Notes: generated from the letters alone by a model not told the origin. Shown: positions 33,323-46,570, counted from the stretch's first letter. The stretch is 64,000 nucleotides of DNA from Scolanthus callimorphus (GCA_033964015.1 CM066912.1:12435399-12499398), one strand, 5' to 3'. Program-made: numbers and translations.

Positions 33323-36040
33323 AATGGTTCCTTTTGCGCTTAAAATGCACCTTGTCTCAGTCACTTTATGGTATAGTTGGATTTCAAAACATCAATAATA
33401 TTATATTTGTGAACATCAAACTTCCTTAGGCAAACTAGTCCCATGATGGAAGTGCCATCGACGGCTATATGCCACCAACTACTGAGTCGTCAGTGGCGAC
33501 GTTGCTGGTTAATTAGTAGATGCAGATGTTAGATGGACGAGCCCTAAGCCAGTATGCCCTTTGCAACAGATGGTCACATGGTATAAATTTTAAGCCATAT
33601 TCTCGATGGCATAACAGTTTTTGGAATAAGAAAAAAAAGAAAATTCCAGGCAGTCGAGATAACTGCATTTGTATATCTCGTGCCGGCGTCATCCATTTCT
33701 TTGTTATGTTTTCGTAGATATTCGAAGACGAATATAACGTTTCAGACCAAGTTCAATCAAGTACATTGCTCTATATTCTCTAAATCAGCCGTTTGAAATG
33801 GATGCTTGTTCACACTTGGTATGTTTGCTATGTTGTCAAAATGGCTGCTGGCAACTAGGCTCTTTAAAGACATTGTGCCTGATTGGGGTGACATGTAGTT
33901 TTGTATCCCAAGTCTAAGCTGGTGTGTTAACGGAACACATCCCCCCACTCCAAATTAGTAGTTGTTTGAAACTCAGTACGGATCATAACCATTCATACTT
34001 AGTGCTGGCACCCCCCCCCCCCCCTCCCCTCCCCCTCCTCCCCTCTGAAAAAGCCTGGATCCGCCACTGAGACCGTACAAATTATCGCAGCCTTTTGTCC
34101 AAAACTGGAATACTTGATGTAATTAATGTTCCTATTTGAAAGTTTCTATTTGAAAGTTTACCTATTAGATATTGAGCACATCAAACAGTTGATAGCATTG
34201 TCGCGCCCATCGGGCATTTTCAAGTCAGTACCATGCACCATGGCCGCATTTGTGTTATCGAGTTATTCACCTGTAAGTTGTACTAAAACCACTAATAAGA
34301 GAACCCCTATGGCGCGGTGATAATCCATTGTCTGTCGTTAGTCTGTTGGGCGGTCTGGAGTGGAGCCCTGTGGGAGGTAAATAGATTGAACATGATTTTT
34401 TTAGAGATACGAACAAGTTGCAACCGAAAATCTGGTTACTACAATCTTTGACAAAATTGTCGGCAAAAAGTGGCCTTTTTGTCAAACATGCCTAAGGGAC
34501 TACCTGAAAATGAATGTGCTCATTGTCTAAATATCCCCACCCCACCCCTACCCCTTTCCAATGCTGTTTTATTGGCTTTAGTCCTAGGAACGAATGTATG
34601 CTGAAAGGACCAACATTGATTCGGGGGAGGGGGAGAAATGTCTGCTTATAGCTTTTGTACGTCAACAAGAGTGAATTCACAACAGGTGCCAAAAATTGTC
34701 AACACATTTTGTCCAGGACTGTAAAAAGAACGGCACTTCTTGGCTTTAATGAAGCATGTTTTGAAAGTTTTGCATAGGAAAAAGTAAGTGATATCCCCGT
34801 TAAGAAATATTGATGGCAACTTGTATAGAATTCCACGGTGGACATGGAATTTTCGTATTATCCAGGTCGTGAACTTCTAATTGAAATTTGAACTCTCACG
34901 TTTTCCATGAGTATTTCATGGCCGGACAAACCCAAGTCAAGGCTTAAATGTAGTTATTCAAAAATTCAATCCTAAGTCAAGCCAAGAGGATGTAAACTTT
35001 TAGTCAAAATTACTCGAAACCCTAGTAAAATCTCTCCTAATCAGGCTCATCAGTTTTAGCAAGAGTCCATTGGTATGGAAAAAAATGTTTTTACCATCGA
35101 CTTTAGAAAGGTGTCTATTTTAAGTAACATATTTTTATGTTTATGTTCTTGATTGCTTTCCCACAGGGCCTGGAAATTTTAACTACCATCCTCGTACACA
35201 ATCCCACCCAATGCATCCTACCCCACCCAACCCCACTCCTCATACAAGAAAGTGCTGCAGTTTTGACACGAAATAATTTCCTCAACTCTCTTAAACCATT
35301 TGCCTTGCCCCTCACATAATTGCCGACATAAAACCACTGAGATCAAGAGAAGTTTAGTTGTGTAAAGATTTGATTACATCTACGGACGACATCAGTCGAG
35401 GGTCGCGCTATCTACTGACTAGTAATTTTATTATATGCAATGCAAATAATCGGCACACATCGAAAATACTGAGACTGACTATATGGCCAACACCGTTAAA
35501 GAAGGTATCCCAAGAAATACATGATATAAGGGATAAAATAGTTTGCCCTTTGCAACGCTTTTGCAGAAACTCCTCCTAGTTTAAAAGCAATGTGAATTTG
35601 TTTCACTTTTAGATTCATAGATCCTGAATATTAAAACCCCAGTATTTTCCGATATTTGTTTTTATATAATTTCACAGTTCAGATGATTCTTTGTTTTCCT
35701 GAAAAGCACGAATGCGTATAATGTCAGCTGATTTAAGTCAAGGTTCATCGCCCGACAACCTACGATATTTTATTCACTTATCTTACCATTAAAATATCTT
35801 GTGCCATTTCATTTTTCTATCTGTAGTACCAGATTTAGTATAATTTCTTCATAACCCACACACTTTTTAAATAAAAAATAACCTTCCAAGTATATTTTAG
35901 AACTTATATGAGACGAAAACATAATATAAATAATCAAAATATTAAAAGATCGAAATAAAATCCCGCTCTCGAAAAAATGATAATTTAGAATACAAGAAGT
36001 CGATAGAATACAATATAATTGTGATATTTTCAAGGGTATG
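33323..36040. other. No gene seen; expected site of missing MANSC-gene 5' exons
   Basis: Only short low-complexity tracts (C/T-rich at 34,010-34,045) and retroelement phrases (near 33,540). I searched the minus strand for a phase-1 signal-peptide exon and found none. Confidence 0.45.
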
Positions 36041-36132
36041 TTTCACCGATTTTCCTTACCTTTTGCAGCTACAGTAGAGACTTCGCCAGATGAAGTCACT
36101 CGGCGATCATGGTCGAGTTTGGATTTTTTCTA

Positions 36133-36257
36133 GCGCATGCGCATACTTGATAAGACAGTTTTGAGTCGGTACCTGCTGTTGTTGACCCGTAGAGTGCTTC
36201 TATATGCACGCGTCACTTGGCCGAGATTAGCAAGGCATAGAACCGTGGATATAAATA
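36133..36257 (+). promoter_or_regulatory. Possible promoter: NRF1-type palindrome and TATA box
   Basis: gcgcatgcgc at 36,133-36,142 is a perfect NRF1 palindrome and tataaata at 36,250 is a TATA box. The first ATG downstream (36,328) opens a 77-codon frame (starts MPGSWGRNIKELW) that I cannot assign to any family. Confidence 0.3.
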
Positions 36258-37261
36258 ACACGGTCTAGAGGAGTTCATCCATACATTCCACATATGGAAT
36301 AAACCCTAAAATAGGTTTCTTATAGAGATGCCAGGCTCGTGGGGTAGAAATATCAAGGAACTGTGGGCGTCTGTGCAATGCGTGCAGAGGGTCGCTGCGA
36401 CGAGGCATCTTAGCGCCCCGTACCAAGCGCTAAGGAGACAACACAACTCGAGATTACATGAAATAAGAAGTCATTTCACCATCTTCCAGTGGATAGCGCT
36501 ACTCTCTCTAAAGTTTCGAATTGTTTTTTTTTTTACTTTATTCTGTGGCCATCTTGAATAATTTGTACTTTAATTTATTGTTTAACAAGCGGAGGTTTTC
36601 CTTTCCTTGGGGATACAAAAAATCCACAACATCAGGGAAGCAAGTGTACTGAAAGCCTTGTTTTTGTCCCTAACGTATACCCTTTTCAGAAAAGGTTGCA
36701 AGTCACAACTGTCTGTCGTAACCCACGGTGCATCAAGAGAGAAACTATAAGAAGAACGAAATTCTCAGTCTCAGCGAGGCCGCATTTGATAAAGGCAGGC
36801 AGTACCTCGGGAAATAATTAAAAATGTGCAAATTTCCTTGTATGGGAGAATCTCCCGATAAAGGGGGGGGGGGATCTCCCCCCGCCCTAAATCCCTCCCT
36901 GACATCCTGGGTTAGCTTTTATGTAATCCCCTTGGTTTTATATAATCCCTTGGTTTTATGTAGTCCCCTTGGTTTTATGTAATACCCTTGGCGACCAAAG
37001 CAGTTTCTCTCTTCACTTCACTTCACTTATTTGGATGTAATGAGCTTGTCAATACGAGGGCTATAGGATAGTCTACATTATTATTGTGGAAACTCTATTC
37101 GACGAGTTTGCGTTAACAGATCAATTAAAATTGGCTCTTTATTCATACAGAACAATCACTTCCGATCGCCATTACGGACTTTTCAGACAGGTGCGAATGC
37201 GACATTGTGATTGGCTAGTAGCACACTGTGTATTGATTGGCCGATTCCTACGGCACGTAGC

Positions 37262-37500
37262 GAGATAAACGTTTCTAAATGGGATAACCATATCGCACAA
37301 ATTTCATCCAGCGCAAATCAGACCCTTGGGGTTATTAGACGAAATTTCAGGACGGCCTCAGCTGATTGTAAATCCAAGCTTTATTGTAGCCTAGTTAGGC
37401 CTAAGTTGGAATATGCAAACTCTGATTTTTTTCTCCATGGGATCCTGTGGAAATAAGAAAATTTTCGGAAAGGTCTTCTATTGATAACCCTATATGACCC
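37262..37500 (+). mobile_element. CR1-like non-LTR retrotransposon fragment (RT C-terminal part)
   Basis: The frame encodes KWDNHIAQISSSANQTLGVI, then CSLVRPKLEYA, a signature of the CR1-like reverse transcriptase thumb region. It then degenerates; codons related to the usual continuation are visible to about 37,600 in shifted frames. Confidence 0.75.
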
Positions 37501-37799
37501 TCGTGTCTATTTGAGGCATTTTCAAAGATCGACAAACCAAGCCACATCGATTATTGGCCCATGCAAGAGATGATCACATGGTAACGAGTCTTCTAAATTG
37601 GATTAGAAAGGTGAAGATTATTGGAAATGAAGAAGCAATATGATTCCGGACGGAGCTTAGGGTATACACCCAATTCAATGAACGTTGCTTTGGGATTTGA
37701 AACACTGAAGACTAATAGTCATAATGCAATCCTTTCCTAGAGTGACCACCAAAGCAATAGTGCCTATAGCAACCAAATCCCAAAGCAACAATGTCTGAA

Positions 37800-38020
37800 T
37801 TACAGCTAAAATTGTTGCATTGCCACCCGCGTTTTCCAAATCGATTTGTTTTCGGTTTTTGTGTTCCGCCAGTCTAAACGTATGAACCAATCAGATTCTT
37901 GCCCTGTTTCGCCTAGTGCAGTCGCCTGGCTTTCCGTCGCGACGTTGTCTGATTTTAGTTCGGAGGGAAGCCAGTTGTACTGCACTTCACAGATAGTTTG
38001 TTTGGTGGAACAGCAAAGTA
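37800..38020. mobile_element. MITE family B, copy 3 (right end lost)
   Basis: Left part ttacagctaaaattgttgc, acccgcgtttt and gtgttccgcc match copies 1 and 2. The right terminal repeat is not recognisable. Confidence 0.6.
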
Positions 38021-38639
38021 AAGCATATGTATATAACATCTCATCATTTTTGAAGCCCCTGTAGCAGGTTTCCCAATCAGTTTAAAAGTGCTTTTGAATC
38101 ATCAAGGTGGACATTTCATATCACTCGGCATGAGACACTGCTGGCCTAGAGATAGATAGAGGTATTTCAGGCAGGGCGCGAAGGAAAATTAAAAAGTGAT
38201 TCAAAGTTGACACAAACCGTTAAAGGTAAAAATATAATTATCCATAAAATGGCAAAGCGAGTGCTTTGGACTATTCCGTTCAATTATGACACTTCCCAAA
38301 CTTCAAATTGCCAGAGATTACTGAATTTCAATAGGTTTAAACTGACACTCTGGGCATCCTTAGATGATTTTTCAGGGGATTAATGGTCGCCTGTTCACGG
38401 AAAATAAAATTAGACAAAATGACGTGTATGCGCATGCGCAAACGGACAACTTTAAAAAACTCATTCCTGTGTCAATAGTGCCTGGAATTTGAGTAAAAAA
38501 ACACATGCTAAACGGCAACTGTGTCTGCATTATCGTTACATAAGCTACTACTCATTAAAAAGAAAACTAACCACGTGTCCCGCATGGATCTCTAACACAC
38601 TCTTCAGGCCTATAAATACGCTCGTGATGCATAATAATC

Positions 38640-38886
38640 AGTTGATTGTTCTCTAACGGTACAAGGGGCGTCCTTATATGGTCTGGTGGCCGGGCGTACT
38701 CTCACCCATAGGTATCTAGCTACTGAGCAATTCACCGATCCCGCATTCATTGTTATATCCCTAGTTACTGTAACTACGTCGGACAAGCCAAATTTTAGCT
38801 TTGGCATAGAGCGCGGAAAAGACACCGATTGCAGGGAGGTGTTAGAAGTTGTTGCATGCAATTTGGATTTTATATTTTTATCTTGA
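38640..38886 (-). mobile_element. CR1-like non-LTR element N-terminal fragment
   Basis: The minus frame contains VVTVTRDITMNAGSVN, an eroded form of the RDI-x-x-NPGP motif found near the N-terminus of many invertebrate CR1/L2 elements. No endonuclease follows in frame. Confidence 0.5.
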
Positions 38887-39859
38887 AAAGCTGAATATTA
38901 TTGAAAAATCTTCGATATTCAAGTTTGTTGCTCGGACATTTTGAATTCCGTAGGGAAACTTGCTATTGTTTGCTATGAGTGGGCGGAGCTATCGTCAAAA
39001 TAGGGATCGGTCTATTCAACAGCAGGATAGCGACTGTCAGGGCCGAAATCTCTGGCGTGGGCGTAAGAACCGTACGGTCGCCATACGACGCTTCAGCTCT
39101 TTGCCTGGAAGTATGGTCCTATTTTTTTTTTCTTTTTCCTCAAGTCAAGTAAATATTAGCCTGCGAACATACGGTACACGGTGTTCTGGTTGTCGTCGAG
39201 ATATTCATCGGCTTAGTGGTCATATCAGAAAAGTCGTTCCTAAACAAGTCCGCGCGGGAAGCCTGTATGTTTTCATCATCTTATAGTCGATCTCTACCTG
39301 TCTACCGGTGCGTGACGTGGGCTATCTGTGTTGGTAGTGCCGGGCTCTTTGGTGCCAAAACGAAAGGCGTTTCTCTCCAAAATCGTTCCAAACAAAATTG
39401 TTCCGAACCTCTAAGCAATTTGGAGTAAGAAATAAGCCAGGAAATCTTCTAGAATTTTAAATACGGTTTGTAGAAACTTCCATGTAAGGATATTTTAGAA
39501 AACTACTCATTTCAACGGGAACTATATTGATTGCTCTTTCCGTTTTCTTCTTGAATATCTCATGCTTTGTTTAACCTTCATGCGAGTCCGATACTTACCT
39601 GATAAGGCAGTTCCAAGTTGGCTAAATCATACCATATTCTTCAAAATCGAGCAGAATAATGGTTTTATTACTCCGCACGCACACAAACCCTGAAAAACAT
39701 TACTTTTGCGTATTTTTGCGAACTCAACACATCACACTTCCCTTCAAAGACGGATATCGTAGGATATATGTCATGTACAGAGGCAACTATTGGCGATCCA
39801 ATGACCATATTTGGGCAGTGCATCGATGTGCTGAATAATAATCGCTATTAGTAGAAACC

Positions 39860-40100
39860 CACTCGCCACTGTCACTATTCCTGCAATCTGATTCGCTCAG
39901 CTACTCACTATCTATCACGTAATGTAATATATCGATAGTGGTAGCGAAAACGCGAAAACTTTATAATGAAAATATTAATTTATAGCAACATCTCGAAGGT
40001 ATATGCTTATAGTGGGTCTCTACTAAAACAATTAGACTACTCGTTCTCGTTTTCCACGAGACTCATAGAAAACTCATATAGTCTAATTGTTAGATATATG
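39860..40100. repeat. Dispersed repeat family C
   Basis: Shares tgattc-gctcag-ctact, tctatcacgtaat and actaaaacaattagac with copies at about 60-320 and 52,200-52,445, and in part 6,885-6,945. Likely a MITE with ccaatca-type ends. Confidence 0.55.
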
Positions 40101-40528
40101 GGGACAAATACTTACAGACCTTACAAATAAGGTAAGAGGCATTTCCTAATAAGGAAAGTTGACAACTACACTGACAAGTGGGCAGTTTTTGGGTTCACTT
40201 TCTCCTCTGTTGGCTGCAACTCGACATTAAAAAGTCTTTACAATCCTAGCTTGTGTTTCAGATATCCTTTTACAAAGTGAAAATAGTTCGACCCGTTGCA
40301 ATTATGGTCCAGCAAACGAAACATTAAATCGTTATGGTCCACATACAGCCGATTAACTCAGTTCGCACGTTATGTTTGAACGTTGCGTTTTTGGTATGGA
40401 ACAGACGTTTCTATGGAGAACCAAAGAGTTCTCTATCTCTGATTAGTCAGTGAAAATAAACATGGCGGTTGCCCTTAGAAACGTCTCACTTTTTGTCTCA
40501 CAACGCAACGTTCGACCTGTTTGGGTAA

Positions 40529-41470
40529 ACCCTATTCAGACTGGGGGGGGGGGAGGGCTTTTCGAGCCCCCCCCCCCCCCCCCCCCCTCCAGTAAAATCC
40601 TGATTACTCTAAAACCACTGCAGCTATGATGGCGAAACTTCGTGACTTTTCCTAAATGTATCTGGGGACATTTGGGGTCAATGACATGTCAGTGTCAACG
40701 ACCCAGTTTCCATGGCAACCACTTTTTGACATGCATGTTTTGCAAAACTCGAAAAAACGTGAATTTTTCATATTTCAAGCTTAATGTTGGACACATTGCC
40801 CAATTTATGACTATCGGAGCTTGTACTCCTTAGTAATTTATGTACAGGCTAATTAATTTTGGCACAAAATCTTTTTGGGGAAGGGGTAGGGGGATTTTGT
40901 TCATTTTAACATATGGTCTAAAACTAGCTCTGGGATTCACAAATTTCCTTTTAATTCAACTTTTTCAATGTCAAACACTTCTTTGATGAGTATTTTGTAC
41001 ATTTTGACCATTTTTTCTCATTGAGTATTTATCTGAAGAGTCAAATGGAAATTAAATGAAATCCAAGATGGCGGATCCAAGATGGCGGATCCAAGATGGC
41101 GGACAATATTTTCAAAAGTCGTCATTATGACGCAAGTTTAATAAAATTTATGTGGTAATGTCACAAATTATTACATTTATATTATCTTGATGTTAATTAG
41201 TTGGCTTTTAGAGTATTATCTACCAAGTTTTTGGAAGTTAATTAAAATTACTTAAAAATTGATAAAACATTGAGAATGACGTCATTGTGACGTCACATTT
41301 TTCCCCCACGTGACAAAAATAGGTGTGGTGATTTGTCCAAGGCTCATGGTCATTGTGTGAAAGTTTGATGATCATAGCCCCAGTGGTTCCAGAGATATAA
41401 AGGGGGGGCCGAATTAGCCCCCCCCCCCCCCAGTCACAGATGGTCAAAAAAAGCCCAGTCTGGATAGGGT
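40529..41470. mobile_element. Non-autonomous TIR element, 942 bp, TAA target duplication
   Basis: Termini are accctattcagactggg and its reverse complement with one mismatch, flanked by TAA (40,526-40,528 and 41,471-41,473). G and C homopolymers lie just inside the ends. No transposase frame is present. Three tandem ccaagatggcggat units (about 41,061-41,103) lie inside. Confidence 0.7.
41061..41103 (+). repeat. Three tandem 14-bp units carrying YY1-like sites
   Basis: The unit ccaagatggcggat is repeated three times without interruption. Each holds aagatggcgg, the core bound by YY1 in animals. Binding is inferred from the motif only. Confidence 0.6.
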
Positions 41471-42684
41471 TAAACAGTCAAGCGCAATCGGCTGTATTAA
41501 TTCATTGAACATGTTCATCCGGCATATTAACATAATATATGTTCCTTCCTCTCTATTATAAGTGTTAATGGTGAGTGTTGCAGTTATCTTGTGTTCGCTG
41601 CAACTAAACATTGGAAAAGCATTTACTTGAGAATCCTAGCTTTGTGTTTCAGATATCGTTTTACAGACTGAAAATGTTTCGAGTCGCTGCGATGATGGTC
41701 CAGCAAAAGAAACATGAAAATATCCACATAATTCATTGAAAATGCCATCCGGCATATTAACATAATATATTCCTTCTCTCTATTAAAGTGTCAAAGGTGA
41801 GTGTAGCACCTGTACGTGAAATCGCTTGACCTGCTCTCTTCTGTGTCCATAACCCTTGATTACTCATGGATTATTAGATAGATGTCTAGTCTGCATAGCA
41901 AGCGTTTCCCGTGGGTTTTGAAATACTGTCCTTCCATCTTTTCATCTAAAATGGGCAACATTGCCTTGATAATCAAACAATATTTAGTTGTCCTTAAATG
42001 GGTTCATTGTATCTGTGAATAGTCTAGCTTGCTTGAACGCGGCGGAGCTTTGTTTTTATGGCGAAAAACCCGAGAGTTAGCGATCGACGCCCGGGGGGTT
42101 GGGGATGGGGAGTGTCTATTTTCAGAAACACGTTACCAAATGACCTCCCATAATCTCTTATTTTTAGTCGGGGATTTTTGTGGGGAATTTTCACTTTCAT
42201 CCCTAAAAGATATCAAAAGGGCGTGGCTCAACCAACTGTTAACCCTAATAGATACCCACCTTTGATTAAAATACTGCATGTCATATTGTCTAATTTATCG
42301 TCTTGTCATCAAGTGCTATCTGTAGCTACTATCAGTGTTTTGAAGCCCTAAAATATAGGTATCAGGATTCAGGGATGGTGAATGAGGTGGTGGGTCTCGG
42401 GTACCCATCCCCATAAACTGAATACGTATAAAGCACCGTTGCTTTGACCTCTTTCCAAATCTTATTTTAAATAAGATTTGGCGAGGAGAGAGAGAGTGGG
42501 GGGGGGGGGTATCACCGCCACCATTTAGATTTTTGAGTGTGCGCCTCAGATGGTGAGTTTCCAGAAAACCGATATAGCGACTGCGATCATGAAATCCCGG
42601 GTTTTCCGCGATAAAAACTCCAACTGCCGCTTGCAACCTGTCTTTAAATGTTTCAGATACCGCTACGAATACGAGACGTGTGTA

Positions 42685-45600
42685 TCATAAAAGTTCTGCA
42701 GCCTGCATGGCTTTCTTCTCCAGGCCTTTAGCTCTCATGTAACGGACTACATAAACCACTGTCGCGATGCAGATCCAACCCCCTGCCACACCTAGGCCTA
42801 CACCGATAGCCAAGACGGAGTTATAGCGGTGCCGTAAAGCACGGCGGTCATGTCGGCTCAGTACATGATGGCGTCTATGTCGAGGGCCTCGCTTTCTGTG
42901 GCGGTATCCTGGTATTGCTGCCTGGAGAAGGAGTCATTTACATTTATTACATAAGAAACAAAATAATTTTAGAACAATTCGTATTGATCGGGGTCTCAAT
43001 GGGCGAAGAGAATAAAACATTGGTGAAAGGACTCAAATACAGGAAAAACCCGCATATAACACCTGGATTTTAAGAACCTGTTAGGCTAGATTTATCCATG
43101 TGAACCCCATGTTTCCTTTATTTTCAAATCAAATAAGAGCCTGTTTTAAACTAAAATTCTAGGTTCCTACTGTTCCTACGGGTTTTTACTGTAGTCTCTA
43201 CCCTGAGATACCTCGGAGATATCTCTGTAATGTAATGTAGGCACTTGTATACCGCAAATTATCATATGAATATGTTCAAATGCGGTTTACAGATGTGGAT
43301 ATGTCTGATCCCTAAGATGCGGACTGCGATTTATACAATGCAGTTTACAATCATGAGTGGTTGTTAGATTACATTCTGTGGTGAGCACTGTGATTGTTTA
43401 ACGTCCCTCGCCTAGTGGTTAAGTGTAGTGGGCTGAGAGACGGGACCTCGGTTTTTGTCTCATCCGAAAGACGTGAAACACAGGCGAAATGACGAATCAC
43501 TTCAACCCACGATGGACACAAGGTTCGAAACAGCAGAGAAAAATCCCAACTGCCCCAGACTGGGATTCGAACCCGGTGCACAGAGGTGAGAGGCAAACGC
43601 TTTACACGCTGCGCCACCCGTGCTTCACTAGATACAACCTTCTTGGTCGTGCACGTGCATTGTCCATTCTTGTGCCGCTATCTAGCGCTTTAAATTTAAG
43701 CATTAGAGCATTACTTTCCATGACTTTATCGGCGCAATAGAGCACGCGTGATGTTGGGAGAGACACACAAACGTTGTAAAATCACGAGCCACAGGCGAGT
43801 GACTTTAAAACGTTTCGAGTGTCTCTCCGAACATCACAAGTGCTCTATTTGCCGATAAGGGAAGAGGTCAAAACACTTGTACTCGAATGGTGCCCAATTT
43901 GTTCAGGGGAGGTGGTGGGTACCGGCATCTACCCGCTTAGGTACCCAATACCCCTTTTTCAGACGTAATTTTCTCAGAGCATGATCTAGGGGTACCTTAT
44001 TTTATTGCACATATGGACTCCTCTAGCTGCGAGGAAAGCGTTGGAGCATACACCTTTTTAATATCTATTTTATTTAAGGAGATACTTGTTCTAAAATTCA
44101 GCTCTGAGAGGTAGGTGGCTCCGGCACCTACCCTACCCCCCCAAATTGGGCACCCACAGAAGTACGGATGTTTTGACCTCTCCCCTAAAGTCATAGAAAG
44201 TTGTGCTCTAATGCTTTTATGATATAGCGGGGGAAAACCATTACTTTATCGGCGTGTAATAGAGCATAGATTTGAACCAATCAGAGCGCGCGTTATATCG
44301 TAGCTATATTATAAAAATCAATATGTTGCAATTTTCCTTATGTTAAACATAGCTAGTTTCGTTCTTACCCCCCGAGATATCCCTACCCCCGAGATATCTT
44401 GTCTGATATGGATGTGAACAGGCACTTAGTAATACATTCTTGCAACAGCTGAATTCACTCGAATAGACCACTTTCGATATATCATTAAATAAAATTCCAA
44501 CTTGAATACGAGGTTCAGGTTTCTTTTGATTTATTCCCCTTGAGCCTCGGACTCAAGTAAGATTAAAATATCAAATTGGTCTACTATATAACTCACCCTG
44601 ATACTTGCGTTTTCTTGTTCTCCATCTTGTGTGGTGTTCGCTCTCTTTACTACTTTCTTGTCCACGTTCTCAATACCTTTGACAAGATCGTGAAAAAAGC
44701 AATAATCGAACTTAGTAGCTGTGTATCTATATAAGCGTACATTGAATTTACGGGCGGTAGATCTTTACCGATAAGCCATCCCCCAAAATATGCATCATAA
44801 GACTATCTGCCAAACTATTGAAAAGGAGCCCATGTCTTCTTCACTTGGTGTAGCCATATACACAGAAGAGTGTATTTGGATCGAGATTTTGAATTTAAAC
44901 GGAAAATTGTGCATTGTTAGAGTCCCGGAAAGAGGGTGGGTGGGTACATCCCATATTTTCTGGTCGGGGCTGATCGTCGTATTTTTTTAATCAGAGACGG
45001 ACATTTAGGGTTAAGAAATATTTAAATCACGCCCTTTTGGTATCTTTTAAGAATAAAACTGAAAATTCTAAACGATCATCCCTGACAAGCAAAAAATGGG
45101 AGTCCATCTCCCCGGGTTAGAAGTTTGTTCAACATGCGCAGTGCGCTGAGGGCGCTAATTTCAGCAGCTTTCTTTGAGAGAAGCGAAATAATGTGTACAT
45201 GAGAATCAATTGTAGTTATCGCGGGATTAAAATCTACATATAAAAAATAAGTGCTGTCGTTTTTATGGCAAATCCACGCGGGCTGCCTGTAGTGTTCAAA
45301 TCGCGTCTCAGGCCCCTCGACCAAGAGAAAGATGTTTCTCGAGTATCTGCAAGTTTTGTTCAATTTTCCTGCTTGTTTCGCTAAGATATGAGGAAAGGTA
45401 CTTACAGACCTTCCAAATAAGGTAAAGGGGAAATTCCTAATAAGGAAGTTTTGCAACGTCGGTAAAACGACAGTTTTTGGCGAAATTTTCTTGATATGCA
45501 ATCTAAAAATAGATTGATCTGCTATTAATGATAGAGCACAGGTTTCGTATGACTATGAAACATATCAAGATAGTTCCCTTGAAAAAGTGTCGACTTTCTC

Positions 45601-46218
45601 CAACTTCCTTATAAGGAAATATCTACATACCATATTTGGAATCCCAGTAAGTTTTTCACTATTTCTATTGGCATAGAAAGCTTAAAACTCAACCAAAACT
45701 GAAATATACTCGAGGAAAGATGCTATGTGCATTTTCCACTGTGTTGTTCACGGTCAAGAGCCTGGCAACAAGGTAGACAAGATACCACAGGAAGCCCGGT
45801 CAATCTCTAGAAATGGTGACACTGCTATCTTGATATGTTAAGTGCCGCGACAAAGTTGTGCCGCGCCGCGACCGTGACCGTGCCGCGACTACGCGATCTC
45901 ATTGGCGATTTCATTCCGTATCTACAGCAGGCAAGGTTCCGTTGCTGCCGTGGGGCTCCGTATCGCGGCACTTTCCACAGTCATACGAAATCTGCTCTGG
46001 CCCCTCATTTGTGCTACTAGCACAAAACGTTTAGTATTAAATTGTTGTCATAAAAGATCTGTTGCCATATCGACCAATAACCAAGTAATAATAGTGCAGT
46101 CACTAAAGCTGCCCCCATCCTTCAGAGAGGTCCCAAGTCAATGTCCATTACCTTGTGTGCCTTGGAGCAGCACCGTCAGAGTGAATAATGCAATTAAACA
46201 CAGCGTGATCACATGCAT
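42685..46218 (-). CDS. Small Arg/His-rich type I membrane protein, 3 exons, 127 aa
   Basis: Exons: 46218-46152, 44676-44597 and 42921-42685, with GT-AG introns in phases 1 and 0 and a TGA stop. Residues 1-22 are a signal peptide (start MHVITLCLIALFTLTVLL). Exon 2 carries two N-glycosylation sequons (NTT, NAS) and a dibasic VVKR. Exon 3 starts with a segment at about residues 55-82 that is mostly Arg and His (YRHRKRGPRHRRHH and on), then a helix at about 84-108 (start SVLAIGVGLGVAGGWIC) and a 19-residue basic to neutral tail ending AELL. I recognise no domain. The anchor module and its intron phases match the MANSC gene at 23-25 kb and the apextrin gene at 53-63 kb. The exon-2 acceptor (CAAAG) is not the best type, and a symmetrical phase-1 ectodomain exon could be missed in the 1.5 kb first intron. 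Confidence 0.66.
43372..43624 (-). repeat. tRNA-derived SINE with conserved central domain
   Basis: The minus strand holds an A box TGGCGCAGCGTG, a B box GGGTTCGAATCCC and, about 130 bases downstream, ctttcggatgagac followed by accgaggtcccg. That central block recurs on the plus strand at 60,557-60,597. Such blocks are known as shared central domains of invertebrate SINEs. Confidence 0.65.
43724..43859. repeat. Hairpin repeat
   Basis: Arms tttatcggcgcaatagagca and tgctctatttgccgataa, with inner agagacac and gtgtctct. A related half copy (tttatcggcgtgtaatagag) lies at about 44,244. Confidence 0.6.
45330..45650. repeat. Dispersed repeat family D (aataaggtaa / cttataagg)
   Basis: Related copies occur at about 500-640, 3,105-3,235, 13,250-13,380 and 40,105-40,165. 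Shared pieces are ggtctgtaagtac, ccttatttgg and acttccttataagg. ORFs in these copies share an apparent SLPYKVN because of the repeat. Confidence 0.5.
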
Positions 46219-46429
46219 ATCTACCAATAGTCTTTGATCTTCATTCGTCCTCCAATTATCTGATGGCATTAATCATATTCATTCGTCATATTTATATGAC
46301 ACATAATATTTAAAATTGGTAAAGGAGACGTTGTATATTATATACCATTTTAGCACTTTTGAAGATTAGAAATAAATAAATATAATATAAACTACTAATA
46401 AATTATTAGACAAATCAAAAATAATAACT

Positions 46430-46570
46430 ACTTACTAACCGAGAGTGAGGGCATTACGTGAAATATCAAACTGAGGTTTTGGCGTATCGACCGAGCGATA
46501 GCGAGGTTGATACGCCAAAACCGAGGTTTGATATTTCACGTAATGCCCGAACGGTCGAGGTTAGTAAGTT
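46430..46570. repeat. Near-perfect foldback
   Basis: gggcattacgtgaaatatca and its reverse complement surround ggttttggcgtatc / gatacgccaaaacc. Outer ends acttactaacc and ggttagtaagt extend the stem to about 60 bases around a short loop. Confidence 0.75.

Noticed and set aside
39560..39610. Strong minus-strand donor (CAG then GTAAGT) near 39,600
   Set aside because: The preceding sequence has stops in all frames that contain an ATG; a non-coding exon cannot be shown.
45076..45501. 141-codon minus-strand ORF
   Set aside because: It runs through dispersed repeat family D and shows no domain or fitting splice phase for the gene around it.
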